NCBI GenBank assembly: GCA_009844885.1
Contig: VYAQ01000359.1
Span: 1-32,414, forward strand
From: Gemmatimonadota bacterium
GTDB lineage: Bacteria; Gemmatimonadota; Gemmatimonadetes; Longimicrobiales; Gaopeijiaceae
Length of the DNA stretch: 32,414 nucleotides
Direction of reading: 5' to 3'
Made by a program: the position numbers and the translations under genes. The notes below the pieces were generated by a model. The model did not search any database. It had not been told where the DNA came from and saw nothing but the letters and a program-made list of their open reading frames with translations. This document shows, piece after piece, positions 16,011 through 27,233 of the stretch (the stretch's first letter is position 1; each line of letters opens with the position of its first letter).

Positions 16011-16427
16011 CTAGCGCGGCCTCAATACTTGAAGTTGGTCAAAGCGTTCGAAGTCGCGGGTGTTGAGGGTGACGACGGTCATGCCGTTGGCCAATGCGGT
16101 CGCCGCTATCAGCGCGTCGATGATCGGGGCGGGATCGGGCACATGCAGCGATGCCGCCAAGCGGGCGACGGTGGTATCGACGGGGAGAATGCGCTGCTCG
16201 AAGGCACTGGCCACATCGCCGTCGAGCCAATGTCGCAGTACTGCCCCCGATGTCGGATCGCGGCGCTCGGCCAGCAGGACGCCATGCTCTAGCTCCTGGA
16301 TGGTGATGGCAGAGATATAGGTGAGTCCTGTAGGAACTCGGCTCGACCATTCGACGACGGCGGGGTCGGCCCTGCCTGTCTTGGATTTGCGGATCTCCGA
16401 CACGATGCTGGTGTCTAGTACATACAT
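16011..16427 (-). CDS. vapC: VapC-type PIN-domain toxin
   Basis: A 138-residue PIN ribonuclease. ATG 16427 is chosen because MYVLDTSIVSE is the classical VapC N-terminus and its A is shared with the stop of the antitoxin gene (TGATG junction); a longer frame upstream just reads through the antitoxin. The acidic metal-binding residues are all present: D5, E45 (TIQELEHG), D104 (PIIDALIAATAL) and D125 (TLNTRDF, with N122). VapC toxins cut tRNA or rRNA when their antitoxin is lost. It follows the Phd/YefM-type antitoxin on the same transcript and ends 14 bases from the DUF1156 stop, convergently. Confidence 0.92.
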   Translation of the reverse strand: MYVLDTSIVSEIRKSKTGRADPAVVEWSSRVPTGLTYISAITIQELEHGVLLAERRDPTSGAVLRHWLDGDVASAFEQRILPVDTTVARLAASLHVPDPAPIIDALIAATALANGMTVVTLNTRDFERFDQLQVLRPR

Positions 16428-16690
16428 CAGTCGAAGGTGGCAGGTCGGGCGAATTCGCCTAGTTTGGGAACCTCGAAATCGACGTCTCCCGCTCCAGGGG
16501 TGCTGCACAGCATCTCGACGAGGCTCGGTTGGTCGCCGAGGAGTTGCCGGTAGTGGTCAAAGCTCAGCAGCACAAAGGCCGGTCGTCCGCGGTCGGTAAT
16601 GCAAACCGGGCCATTGAGCGCCGCCTTTTTCGCGTCTCCCGTGCCCTGATTGAATTCTCGGCTGCTCATGCTCGTCATCGCATTCGGCAC
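16427..16690 (-). CDS. vapB: Phd/YefM-type antitoxin of the VapBC pair
   Basis: An 87-residue antitoxin. GTG 16690 is preferred because GGAGGA lies eight bases before it; ATG 16678 is an alternative. The N-terminal part MSSREFNQGTGDAKKAALNG with PVCITDRGRPAFVLLSFDHY (28-47) is the Phd/YefM DNA-binding fold. The C-terminal part (VDFEVPKLGEFARPATF) is the acidic, extended toxin-binding tail. It neutralises the VapC toxin and, together with it, should repress its own promoter; an inverted repeat lies 18 bases upstream. An open frame extends further upstream but has no homology-like content. Confidence 0.9.
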   Translation of the reverse strand: MPNAMTSMSSREFNQGTGDAKKAALNGPVCITDRGRPAFVLLSFDHYRQLLGDQPSLVEMLCSTPGAGDVDFEVPKLGEFARPATFD

Positions 16691-16707
16691 CGTCTCGCTC
16701 CTCCCAT

Positions 16708-16727
16708 TAGTAGCAATGTTTCTACTA
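16708..16727. promoter_or_regulatory. Inverted repeat upstream of vapB, probable autoregulatory operator
   Basis: TAGTAG and CTACTA arms (16708-16713, 16722-16727) are separated by 8 bases. On the minus strand TATAGT (16729 to 16724) is a possible -10. The position 18 bases before the antitoxin start fits the operators of Phd/YefM-type antitoxins. Confidence 0.45.
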
Positions 16728-16845
16728 TAACGCCGCGCCGGGTGGGAAACTGCCCCAGAGTCCAGGGTGAGGGCCTTTGTGGAACCGTCGTCATCCAACA
16801 TGCGCTCCTTCTATCAACCCGAAGCATGAAAATCAGTGAAAATAG

Positions 16846-19800
16846 TTAGATATCAATTCCCAGGCGAGCGGCCTGCTCTTTCAGCGGGAGGGCCTGTTCT
16901 GGGGTTATGCGGCTGAGAAGCTTGGGGATCATCTCGCCGAGGGCACCGCCTTCCAAAGTCTGGCGATGAGGCAGGACTGGGTTGGTGTTGGCGAGCAGGT
17001 GGGCCAGGAGTCGGGCGGTGTGCTCGGGGTGTTCTTCGAGGTGGTTGACTGCCTCTGGCCGATCGTCGAGGTGGTGCAGCCTGATGATCGCTATTGAGCG
17101 CTCTGCGGCCTCCGCCCTGTGCTTGCAGGCAAGCTCCACCGCCTCGGGGAATCTGCTTCCGAGGGTTGCAGTCCAGTCGACGAGGGCGGTGGCTTCCTTG
17201 TCGGTCAGGGCGCGAGGTTTGCTGGCCAGCCGATCGCTCCAGTACTGGCGCATCCACGCGTCCCACTGGGCATCGGCTTCCATGCTCGACAGACGGGGCA
17301 ATGCGAAGGAGACCTGTCTGATCCACTCGACACGGCTACTTTCGCTTGCCGAGGCGGTGTAACTGTTCAGCCAACCCTGCTGCATGGGGTTGATCCCGGA
17401 GAAGACCGCAATCTCGGCCAACCGCCGGTGGTAGTGCGCTCCGGTTTCGTCGTGCCGGTCTCCCAGGAGTTCGGCCATAGCGACGAAGAGGTCGAGCAGT
17501 CCGGTCTCCAGCAGTTTGGGAGGCCCGACACCTCTGAAGAGCAGGCCGTCCCAGCAGCGGATGGCGCGGTCTTGGTCGATGCTGGGGTCGAGCAGGGGCA
17601 GCACCTGCTCTCGGCACCACTGTTCGTCCATATGGAAGAGGAACCCGGTGCCCCTGGCTAGCACCACTTGGGCGAGGTTGGAAGCCATCTCGCTGCCCTT
17701 GGCCATCTGCTCCATGGGCCGACTCAAGCGGTCGGGCAATCCGGCCCAACTCTCCTCTTCGACCTTGTAATCCTGCTCGACCAATCGGAGGACTACCTGG
17801 GCAAGGTGGCCGGCCCAGTGGTTGATGGCCTGATTGAGCGGGCCGGAGCTGCTATCTGTGATGACGGTTCTCTTAGTCCATTGGGCAGTGCCTGTGGTCC
17901 ATATGGCCGGGAGCCTCTCGGTAATGGCTTGGCAGAGACTGGCGTCAAGGTCAGATCTCGTCCATATCCCAAAGGCTGTGTCCGCTATGTCCTCACTGGC
18001 ATGGGAGTCTTCGGGCGCGTGTTCGCCAATCAGCACATCAATCAATTCGACCGCATCGGCGGGATGCGACTCCAAAGTGCTCTGCAACCAGCGGAGCGCG
18101 TCCCACCACCTCGGTTCGTCCCACTCGGCATTCTTAGGGAAGCTCAATAGGTAACTGACGGCTGCTGTGGGGTCGTCTTCGATCATCTGGTGCAGGTCTC
18201 CGGGGCTGCCTAGGTCGGGAGGCTCCACTGTGTCCGACCAACTCCAGCTCAAGAAGTCCGGGTGATCCAACGGTTCCCACTCTGGGTTTCTCGCCTGAAT
18301 AGCGGAAAGCGCCTGTTGGGCGGCTGGCGCAGAGGATGAGTGTTGAGCGATCCATGCAAGCCACTCGTAGATCCGTCGCTCGGAGAATTCGTCTTCTCCT
18401 CGCAGTACAGCTTCGATGTGCGCGACCAAGCCTTTGATGGTTTCTGTCGACGCTTCTGGCAGGGCAACAGCAGCCAGCCTCATGGCCTCATGCCTCAAGC
18501 CGGAACCGGACACCCATCCCGAGTTGCACAGCTTGGCAATCTTCTCGTCGGCGGTGACATCTCGACGCTCCGCCCATCCGTGTATGGCCAGCCGCTGAAG
18601 CAGCGGCATCTGCGTGCTGTCCCACGAGCGCAGGTAGTGCTCGGCAAGCTCCGGGTGGTATTCGAGCAACGCTTCCAATGTGTCTCTTGCCACATCGATC
18701 AGAAGTCCGATTCTCTCGTGTCGAGATGCCTCGTCCTGTGCGTGGTCTTCGATGGCGCTTCTGGCAAAGCTGAGCCCGAACCACTCTTGGCTGGGGTCGC
18801 CACTGGACGCGGCGATCAAATGGGCGGCCCGCAGGTGCCGATCGAGAATCACGGCCACGCATGACGCCAGCGTTTCGTCTGACAGGTTGGGACACAGGCT
18901 GCTACTCCAGTATGTCCAGAGTTCCCAACTGGGTCCCTCAAGGCGGGGCACCGGTCTTGCCTCTTCCCCGAAATTCGCGTATGGGGACAGAGCGGGCTGA
19001 GGCTCAAGCAACTTGTCGAGTAGAAGGAGCATCGCCTGGCGGTCGCGCCCGGGGTCGCAATCGGATAGCAGCCATTCCAGGCGTTGATTGCCGCCCAGAG
19101 GAACTTGTCGGATCAACAGAGGCAGCCACCTCTTGGCGTCTTTGGCGGCATCGCCCCCGCCTTTCAGCGGCTTCCAGCACTGCATGGCCAACCTGTTCCA
19201 GAGGCCAGGGCTGAAACCGCCCCCGTGCTGGTGGAATATGGAAAAAGCCTCTTGGCGCAATTCCGGGTCGTCGCCCAAGGCAAAGTGTTCCACAAACCAT
19301 TGGGTCCAGAGTTCATCCTGTTGGGCTTCGGCTCGGTGGTCAAAAATCATCAGGAATTCAGGAAGTCTTGTGGCCCATCTGAGCCATTCAGCTCCGCGGG
19401 CACTCTCGGTGATGAAGCGCAACTTTTCGGGGGCCTTTGCCGTCTCCTGAAGGTACGACTCGTTTTCGCGGGACAGCGGCGGAGCTCCGCGGGTGATGTC
19501 TTCCACCCGCTGACGGTGCTCTAGGACTCCCATCCGGACACGTTCGGCCCATTTTCGAAGCAGTTCGGGGAGGGCCTCGTGGACGCCGTAGTTGATGGGC
19601 GTGATCCCCCTCTGGTTCCAGATCTTGCTCTCCGCATCTTTCTGGCAGCACAGCGCAAATCGGCTCGTTTCTTCGGCAGGCAGGGAGCGGGCCAGATATT
19701 CCATGAGGGTGTCGTCGTGGCTGTAGCCGATGAAGAGCACCGTGGAGCTTCGGAACATCCTGCTCAGGAATTGGGCGGCGGTCCACGGTGCCTCCAGATA

Positions 19801-20331
19801 CGCCTGGCCGAAGTCGGCGTCGGTGACCACTAGGTGCTCGGCGGGCCCTTTGACCGAGCCATGCAGGTACACGATCCCGGTGAAGTCTCCACGCTGGGGG
19901 AAGGCCAAAGAGGGGTACTCGTTGACACTGCCGTCGAGATGCTCCTCCAGGCAGGTAGACAGGTGGCGGTCATAGTTGGTGGTCACGATTCGAGGCTGCT
20001 TGGTTGCCGCCAACCCTGCAATGGCCGTGTGCAGGTCGTTGGGCTCTGACTCGGGGTTGTCGATGATGTTCTTGATCCTCTCGTGGACATCCACGCGCTT
20101 CTCCTTCAAGCGGCCCAGTTTCTTGTCGAGAGCTTCACCCTTCTCAGGTAGAGCCTCCTGGCTCTCTTCACACAACTTCCTGGCCAGCTCCCCAAATGTT
20201 GGCAATCCCGACGGGGGATCAACTGAGGCTCCCGCACCCACAAACAGAACCAGCTGCCCTTCGGTATGGGCCGAGATCAACTCGTCGGGAACCTCCACTT
20301 CCTGGCCGTCCGATAGTCCAAACCACATCAT
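16846..20331 (-). CDS. Large SIR2-domain protein, defence-associated sirtuin (DSR/DUF4020-like)
   Basis: A 1161-residue protein. The start is set at the double ATG at 20331/20328 (MMWFGLSDGQEVEVPDEL); the open frame runs 73 codons further upstream but that part overlaps the divergent DUF499 gene and lacks meaning. The N-terminal SIR2 domain (about 20-300) has FVGAGASVDPPSGLP (30-44), IVTTNYDRHL with N119, GIVYLHGSVK with H157 and STVLFIGYSHDDTLMEYLA, so the catalytic Asn and His of NAD-hydrolysing defence SIR2 domains are present. The rest is alpha-helical, Trp-rich, without motifs I recognise, as in large sirtuins such as DSR1/DSR2 and DUF4020 proteins, where the C-terminal part senses phage proteins. 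It likely depletes NAD on infection. It is transcribed divergently from the DUF499 gene and no Shine-Dalgarno is evident. Confidence 0.8.
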   Translation of the reverse strand: MMWFGLSDGQEVEVPDELISAHTEGQLVLFVGAGASVDPPSGLPTFGELARKLCEESQEALPEKGEALDKKLGRLKEKRVDVHERIKNIIDNPESEPNDLHTAIAGLAATKQPRIVTTNYDRHLSTCLEEHLDGSVNEYPSLAFPQRGDFTGIVYLHGSVKGPAEHLVVTDADFGQAYLEAPWTAAQFLSRMFRSSTVLFIGYSHDDTLMEYLARSLPAEETSRFALCCQKDAESKIWNQRGITPINYGVHEALPELLRKWAERVRMGVLEHRQRVEDITRGAPPLSRENESYLQETAKAPEKLRFITESARGAEWLRWATRLPEFLMIFDHRAEAQQDELWTQWFVEHFALGDDPELRQEAFSIFHQHGGGFSPGLWNRLAMQCWKPLKGGGDAAKDAKRWLPLLIRQVPLGGNQRLEWLLSDCDPGRDRQAMLLLLDKLLEPQPALSPYANFGEEARPVPRLEGPSWELWTYWSSSLCPNLSDETLASCVAVILDRHLRAAHLIAASSGDPSQEWFGLSFARSAIEDHAQDEASRHERIGLLIDVARDTLEALLEYHPELAEHYLRSWDSTQMPLLQRLAIHGWAERRDVTADEKIAKLCNSGWVSGSGLRHEAMRLAAVALPEASTETIKGLVAHIEAVLRGEDEFSERRIYEWLAWIAQHSSSAPAAQQALSAIQARNPEWEPLDHPDFLSWSWSDTVEPPDLGSPGDLHQMIEDDPTAAVSYLLSFPKNAEWDEPRWWDALRWLQSTLESHPADAVELIDVLIGEHAPEDSHASEDIADTAFGIWTRSDLDASLCQAITERLPAIWTTGTAQWTKRTVITDSSSGPLNQAINHWAGHLAQVVLRLVEQDYKVEEESWAGLPDRLSRPMEQMAKGSEMASNLAQVVLARGTGFLFHMDEQWCREQVLPLLDPSIDQDRAIRCWDGLLFRGVGPPKLLETGLLDLFVAMAELLGDRHDETGAHYHRRLAEIAVFSGINPMQQGWLNSYTASASESSRVEWIRQVSFALPRLSSMEADAQWDAWMRQYWSDRLASKPRALTDKEATALVDWTATLGSRFPEAVELACKHRAEAAERSIAIIRLHHLDDRPEAVNHLEEHPEHTARLLAHLLANTNPVLPHRQTLEGGALGEMIPKLLSRITPEQALPLKEQAARLGIDI

Positions 20332-20470
20332 TGTAAGGATATGCGGCTGAACGGCAAATGGGGTTGGCCAATGCTGGACGGGGTGCCCACAGCAAGCTCC
20401 GAACACACGCTCTGCCATCCTCTCATGGCATTGTTGGGGCCATGAGCACGCCCGACAAGGAGCGACGCCG

Positions 20471-23710
<3,240 letters not shown>

Positions 23711-23714
23711 AAGT

Positions 23715-24146
23715 ATGGCCGCGATAGTCCTCGCTAGCATTTCCCTAGCTATATCGATACTTGCAGTCCTATACGCAGCCCGGAGCGCTAGAGCCAACGA
23801 AAGGCAGCTGCGTGGCGAATCAGACGCCTCAAGAACCACACTCTTCGAGCTAGATATAAGTCATCGAATGGTCTTTACGCTTGATGAACGAGATTATAGG
23901 CCGTATCCCCACAGTATTAGTGCTAGGAATTCGGGAAATGCTGACGCAAGAGATGTAAAGCTGGAAGTAAGTGCAAAGGACGATGGAGAAGAATGGTTGG
24001 AAAGCAATCAAGTGCTCTTGCCAGGCGATTCCATGTCAGTCAGTCTTGGAAGCTTCACTGGTGAACGAGAATTTGTGGCGAAAGTGTCCTGGAAGGACAG
24101 TCGGCTCATTCGGCAGTCGCACAAGAGAACTCTAAGAACGTGGTAG
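23715..24146 (+). CDS. Small membrane-anchored protein of unknown function
   Basis: A 143-residue protein starting four bases after the DUF499 stop, so probably co-transcribed. Residues 2-21 (AAIVLASISLAISILAVLYA) form one transmembrane helix, followed by a basic stretch and a linker. The C-terminal part (about 50-135) looks like a beta-sandwich: SARNSGNADARDVKLEV, ESNQVLLPGDSMSVSLG and EFVAKVSWKDS, as in many immunoglobulin-like domains that follow a single anchor. Its base composition is visibly more AT-rich than both neighbours, suggesting separate acquisition. I know no function. It may be an accessory of the DUF499 system or an unrelated passenger. Confidence 0.6.
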   Translation: MAAIVLASISLAISILAVLYAARSARANERQLRGESDASRTTLFELDISHRMVFTLDERDYRPYPHSISARNSGNADARDVKLEVSAKDDGEEWLESNQVLLPGDSMSVSLGSFTGEREFVAKVSWKDSRLIRQSHKRTLRTW

Positions 24147-24241
24147 TAGTTGAACTCATTTGCAAAAGAGGAGTCCATCTGCTTTCACGGATCAATTGGT
24201 TGCCTTGAATCCCAACCTCCGATGGCAAAGCTGGCTTAAGG

Positions 24242-25150
24242 ATGAGATTTAGCGTTTGGCCGGCGTTGGAGCGGTCGTGGGACGAGGTTCTTGATTTGGC
24301 TCAGCGCTCAGAATCGGCTGGGTGGGATGGGTTTTGGGTGGCGGACCACTTCATGGTGGAACAGCCGGATGAGGGCCCAACCGGAGTGCTGGAAGTGTGG
24401 AGCACGCTTGCCGCGTTGGCGGCAGCGACTAGCCGGATTGCCTTGGGGTCGCTGGTTTGCTCGGTGACCTATCGGCATCCGGCGGTGTTGGCTTCGGCTG
24501 CGGTGACGTGCGACCACATCAGCAGCGGGCGGTTCGTCCTCGGGGTTGGCGCTGGATGGCAGGAGAACGAGCATCAGGCCTACGGCTTCGAACTGGGTGA
24601 CCTGAAGACGAGATCGGATCGGTTCGAGGATGGCTGTCGAGCGATTCGAGGACTGCTCGACGGGGAGAGCTTGACAATGCAGTCCCCGCACTTCGTGTTT
24701 GATGCGGCTCTCCGATACCCCAGGCCAGTCCAGGAGCGGCTTCCGTTGCTGGTCGGAGGAAAAGGGGAACGTCGCACGCTGCGGACGGCAGCGATGTATG
24801 CCGATTGGTGGAATGCATGGATTGACGCGGAGGCCCTTCGACACAAGCGGGCGGTACTTGGTCAACACTGCGACGAAGTGGGGCGCGATCCGGATGAGGT
24901 GAGCTGCTCGACTCAAGCGTTTCTGTGCTTGAGCGAAGACCGGGACGTGCAGCGCGATTTCGTCGGTCGTGCAGGGAGGCGACCTACGCTCGTGGGCTCA
25001 GTCGAGGCGGTGACCGATCAAGTTGGCCAGCTTCAAGAAGCCGGAGCGGAGGAGCTGATCATCCCGGACTGGACCTATGAGTCCTTATCCCGTCGAGACG
25101 ACGAACTCGACCAGTTCATCTCAGAGGTTGTTCGCTCAGTTAGGGCCTAG
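24242..25150 (+). CDS. Luciferase-like monooxygenase, F420-dependent oxidoreductase type
   Basis: A 302-residue TIM-barrel protein of the bacterial luciferase-like superfamily. Typical segments are MRFSVWPALERSWDEVLDLA, AGWDGFWVADHF (27-38), TSRIALGSLVCSVTYRHPAV, SSGRFVLGVGAGWQENEHQA (93-112), RSDRFEDGCRAIRGLL and RLPLLVGGKGERRTLRTAA. In actinobacteria such proteins mostly use coenzyme F420 rather than FMN, though the cofactor cannot be read from sequence. The substrate is unknown. The gene marks the change from the defence island to metabolic content. Its stop overlaps the end of the convergent small gene by 11 bases. Confidence 0.88.
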   Translation: MRFSVWPALERSWDEVLDLAQRSESAGWDGFWVADHFMVEQPDEGPTGVLEVWSTLAALAAATSRIALGSLVCSVTYRHPAVLASAAVTCDHISSGRFVLGVGAGWQENEHQAYGFELGDLKTRSDRFEDGCRAIRGLLDGESLTMQSPHFVFDAALRYPRPVQERLPLLVGGKGERRTLRTAAMYADWWNAWIDAEALRHKRAVLGQHCDEVGRDPDEVSCSTQAFLCLSEDRDVQRDFVGRAGRRPTLVGSVEAVTDQVGQLQEAGAEELIIPDWTYESLSRRDDELDQFISEVVRSVRA

Positions 25151-25460
25151 CGTTCGCTGTGTCCTGGGTTTCGAGCAGAGGGCTGAAGCGGTCCTTGGCG
25201 TCCTGGGCTGAGAGGCCGAGGATCTCCCCAATGCGCTCCCATGAGGTCCCGCTTGCTCGAGCTGCTGACATCGCTTCGAGGAGTTGGGGCTCGTTGATTG
25301 GGCGGACTTCAGCCGCACACCCCAAATAGAACTCGGCGACGGGGACTTCCAGGGCTTCTGACCAGTCAAAGGCCTCGCACCAGTCGGCCACTTCGTCCCA
25401 GTTGCCGCTTGCCTCGGCCCTGGCGATTAATTCTCGAAGGGATTGGGGCATGTCATTCAC
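25140..25460 (-). CDS. Small HTH-like protein, second gene of a toxin-antitoxin-like pair
   Basis: A 106-residue acidic helical protein. Its GTG start overlaps the stop of the preceding gene (GTGA); ATG 25451 with an AGGTGA in front is an alternative three codons in. The segment GTSWERIGEILGLSAQDAKDRF (71-92) has the shape of a helix-turn-helix, with the T-S-W-x-x-I-G-x-x-L-G-x-S pattern found in many small actinobacterial DNA-binding or antitoxin proteins. Residues 20-50 are rich in Trp and acidic residues. The position behind a small toxin-like gene on the same transcript suggests the antitoxin role. Family name unknown to me. Confidence 0.65.
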   Translation of the reverse strand: MNDMPQSLRELIARAEASGNWDEVADWCEAFDWSEALEVPVAEFYLGCAAEVRPINEPQLLEAMSAARASGTSWERIGEILGLSAQDAKDRFSPLLETQDTANARP

Positions 25461-25693
25461 CTCAAGTAGTTGGGCCCTGCCTTCATCGCATGAATGATTC
25501 TAGGGGCTTCATCCGTTCTCGCGATTCCTACCTCCAGCATGCGACCGCTGGAGTCAGCTCCTATGAACATCAATAGATCGTCCATTTGGACGATGCGAAT
25601 AGCGTTCCGACAGGCGTGGAGCGCATCGTCTTCCGAAATCCCGTGCCGCCGCGCGCTGGCAGCGAATCGCAGTTGGGTGAAATCGAAATACAT
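25457..25693 (-). CDS. Small toxin-like protein (BrnT-like pattern)
   Basis: A 78-residue protein starting at ATG 25693. It has FTQLRFAASARRHGISEDDA (5-24), LHACRNAIRIV, LLMFIGADSSGRMLEVGIA and PRIIHAMKAGPNYL. The order of an R-H-G-I-S-x-x-D helix, a G-x-D-x-x-G-R-x-L-E-V strand pair and a final I-H-A-M strand is common in small actinobacterial toxin-like proteins that resemble BrnT RNases. It is followed with a four-base overlap by an HTH-like gene, the usual toxin-first arrangement of such pairs. A very AT-rich stretch (25694-25714) directly before the start probably holds the -10 box and implies a very short leader. Cell target and activity are inferred only. Confidence 0.65.
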   Translation of the reverse strand: MYFDFTQLRFAASARRHGISEDDALHACRNAIRIVQMDDLLMFIGADSSGRMLEVGIARTDEAPRIIHAMKAGPNYLR

Positions 25694-25714
25694 GAGAATA
25701 TCATAATATATATG
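25694..25714 (-). promoter_or_regulatory. AT-rich promoter-like element of the small toxin-like pair
   Basis: Read on the minus strand it gives TATATTATGATATTC immediately before the start codon. TATTAT or TATGAT would serve as -10, with little or no untranslated leader. No -35 is obvious. It stands out strongly from the high-GC surroundings. Confidence 0.4.
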
Positions 25715-25754
25715 GTAAGTGGCCCCAAGACCTCATGTCTGAGTCTTTGAGTTG

Positions 25755-26210
25755 TCAACGCTCGGCCCACAGACCGCGACGGCTGGCGAGTTGAGTAGCC
25801 AATTCGTCGATTTGGATGGCTAATTCGTCTTCACCCACTGCCTGGTCTTCGAGCCGACTGTGGTGTGCGATTGTCTCGATTTGTTGGGTCGCTTTCTGCA
25901 TTGCCTGGGCATTGACGGCTTCTTCGAGGGTGGTGTTGGGGACGAGGGCATATACCAGCCGGCAATCCATGGCATTGGCGGCTCGCTCTAGGGTCTTGAG
26001 TTGGATGGTGTGGTGCTGTTCGCTGCGTTCGATGTCGCTGATGGTCTGCTGGCGGACTCCCATGCGAGAGGCCAGCTCCCTAGAGCTCATGCCCAAGGCG
26101 TCGCGGATTGCCCGGATCCACCCTCTATGAGGGCGGAGCAAGTCGCCTGGAGCAGGGAAATCCTTCAGTCGGTCGTCAAGCCGGCTGCGGGCCAAGTCGG
26201 AGTTTCTCAC
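25755..26210 (-). CDS. Mobile mystery protein A (MmyA), HTH regulator
   Basis: A 151-residue protein starting at GTG 26210. It fits mobile mystery protein A: RSRLDDRLKDF near the N-terminus, HRGWIRAIRDALGMSSRELA (28-47), an XRE-type helix-turn-helix (about 41-62, RMGVRQQTISDIERSE), then LKTLERAANAMDCRLVYALV (71-90), SRLEDQAVGEDELA and a terminal GLWAER. MmyA is usually followed at once by mobile mystery protein B, a Fic-domain protein, the two forming a toxin-antitoxin-like unit. No Fic gene follows here; after 61 bases comes the small toxin-like pair. So this is an orphan or has exchanged its partner. Two dyads upstream (26224-26239 and 26245-26264) may be its operators. Confidence 0.85.
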   Translation of the reverse strand: MRNSDLARSRLDDRLKDFPAPGDLLRPHRGWIRAIRDALGMSSRELASRMGVRQQTISDIERSEQHHTIQLKTLERAANAMDCRLVYALVPNTTLEEAVNAQAMQKATQQIETIAHHSRLEDQAVGEDELAIQIDELATQLASRRGLWAER

Positions 26211-26223
26211 AATGGTTGAAAAT

Positions 26224-26264
26224 ACAGGTCCTAGCCTGTCGAATCAACCAATTTCTACAGGTTG
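26224..26264. promoter_or_regulatory. Two dyads between MmyA and the FNT transporter gene
   Basis: ACAGG/CCTGT arms at 26224-26228 and 26235-26239, and CAACC/GGTTG at 26245-26249 and 26260-26264. They lie just upstream of the MmyA GTG and downstream of the transporter stop. On the minus strand the first is followed by ATTTTC, so it may be a weak terminator for the transporter, or an MmyA operator. Confidence 0.3.
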
Positions 26265-26309
26265 TGACTTGTAGGTGAAGGGTACGGCGCGCTGAGCCCG
26301 GTGTCGCGG

Positions 26310-27128
26310 CTACTGCCGTCTTAGGTAAACGGTCCAGTTGGTGAGGCCGACGAGGGCGCCGCCGACGATGTTGCCGAGGGTCACGGCGACGAGGTTGTGG
26401 GTCACCCAACCGAAGTTGAGGCGGTCGACTTGATCGGCGGTGAGTCCGGCAGCGGCCAGAGCGTCGGCGTCGGTGGATACCAGCCAGCCCAAGGGCAAGA
26501 AGAACATGTTGGCGATGCTGTGCTCGAAGCCGGCGGCCACGAAGGCGGTGATGGGTAAGAGGATCCCGATCATCTTGTCCACCAGCGAGCGGCCGGCCAC
26601 CGCCATCCACACCGCCAGACCCACCAGCATGTTGGCCAGCAGCCCCCGCACGAATGCGGTGCCAAACGACAGGTTCACCTTGTCGTTGGCGATCTGGATG
26701 GTCCGCACCGAGAAGGCGTAGTCGGCTTGGGCCCACCACCGGCTGTAGTAAAGCAAGAACACGATCACCAGCGAGCCGACCAGGTTGGCCACAAAGGCCA
26801 GAGCCCAGTTGCGGGTGAGCTCGGGGCCGCTGATGCGGCGGCTGAAGAAGCTGGCCACCATCAGGTTGTTGCCGGTGAACAGCTCCGATCCGGTGACCAC
26901 CACCAAGAACAGCCCCAGCGAGAAGCCCACCCCGATGAGGAGACGGGCTGGCCCGGTTCCCAGCTCCGGGCTGACCGCGATGGTGAGGGCGAACACGCCG
27001 CCCAGGGCGATGAACGCCCCGGCCATGATTCCCAGGATGGAGGTCTGGGTGAAGTCGAACTGGGCCTTGCCGATTCCGGCACGCTTGATCTTTCGGGCAA
27101 TCTCCTCCGGCGTCAAGGCTTCTGACAT
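26310..27128 (-). CDS. Formate/nitrite transporter family channel (FNT)
   Basis: A 272-residue inner-membrane protein with six hydrophobic segments, the usual FNT length and fold. Signatures are SELFTGNNLMVASFF (81-95), GLLANMLVGLAVWMA and AAGFEHSIANMFFLPLG (198-214), in which H203 is the conserved central pore histidine. FNT channels move formate, nitrite or hydrosulfide with protons. Substrate cannot be told from sequence and no pyruvate formate-lyase or nitrite reductase gene is near. The gene stands alone, transcribed divergently from an alanine-rich protein gene 105 bases away. Confidence 0.93.
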   Translation of the reverse strand: MSEALTPEEIARKIKRAGIGKAQFDFTQTSILGIMAGAFIALGGVFALTIAVSPELGTGPARLLIGVGFSLGLFLVVVTGSELFTGNNLMVASFFSRRISGPELTRNWALAFVANLVGSLVIVFLLYYSRWWAQADYAFSVRTIQIANDKVNLSFGTAFVRGLLANMLVGLAVWMAVAGRSLVDKMIGILLPITAFVAAGFEHSIANMFFLPLGWLVSTDADALAAAGLTADQVDRLNFGWVTHNLVAVTLGNIVGGALVGLTNWTVYLRRQ

Positions 27129-27233
27129 ATTCCCGAACCCCCGTCCCTGGTTCCGATTGGATCAAACCGTACTATTCCGGCTCACCTTAGGGTGGCGCAT
27201 ACAACTTACAGACGGACCACTAACGTGTAGGCC

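Noticed and set aside
26176-27165. 329-aa minus-strand frame across the transporter
   Set aside because: Arg/Gly/His-rich shadow of the FNT gene, which has clear membrane segments in its own frame.
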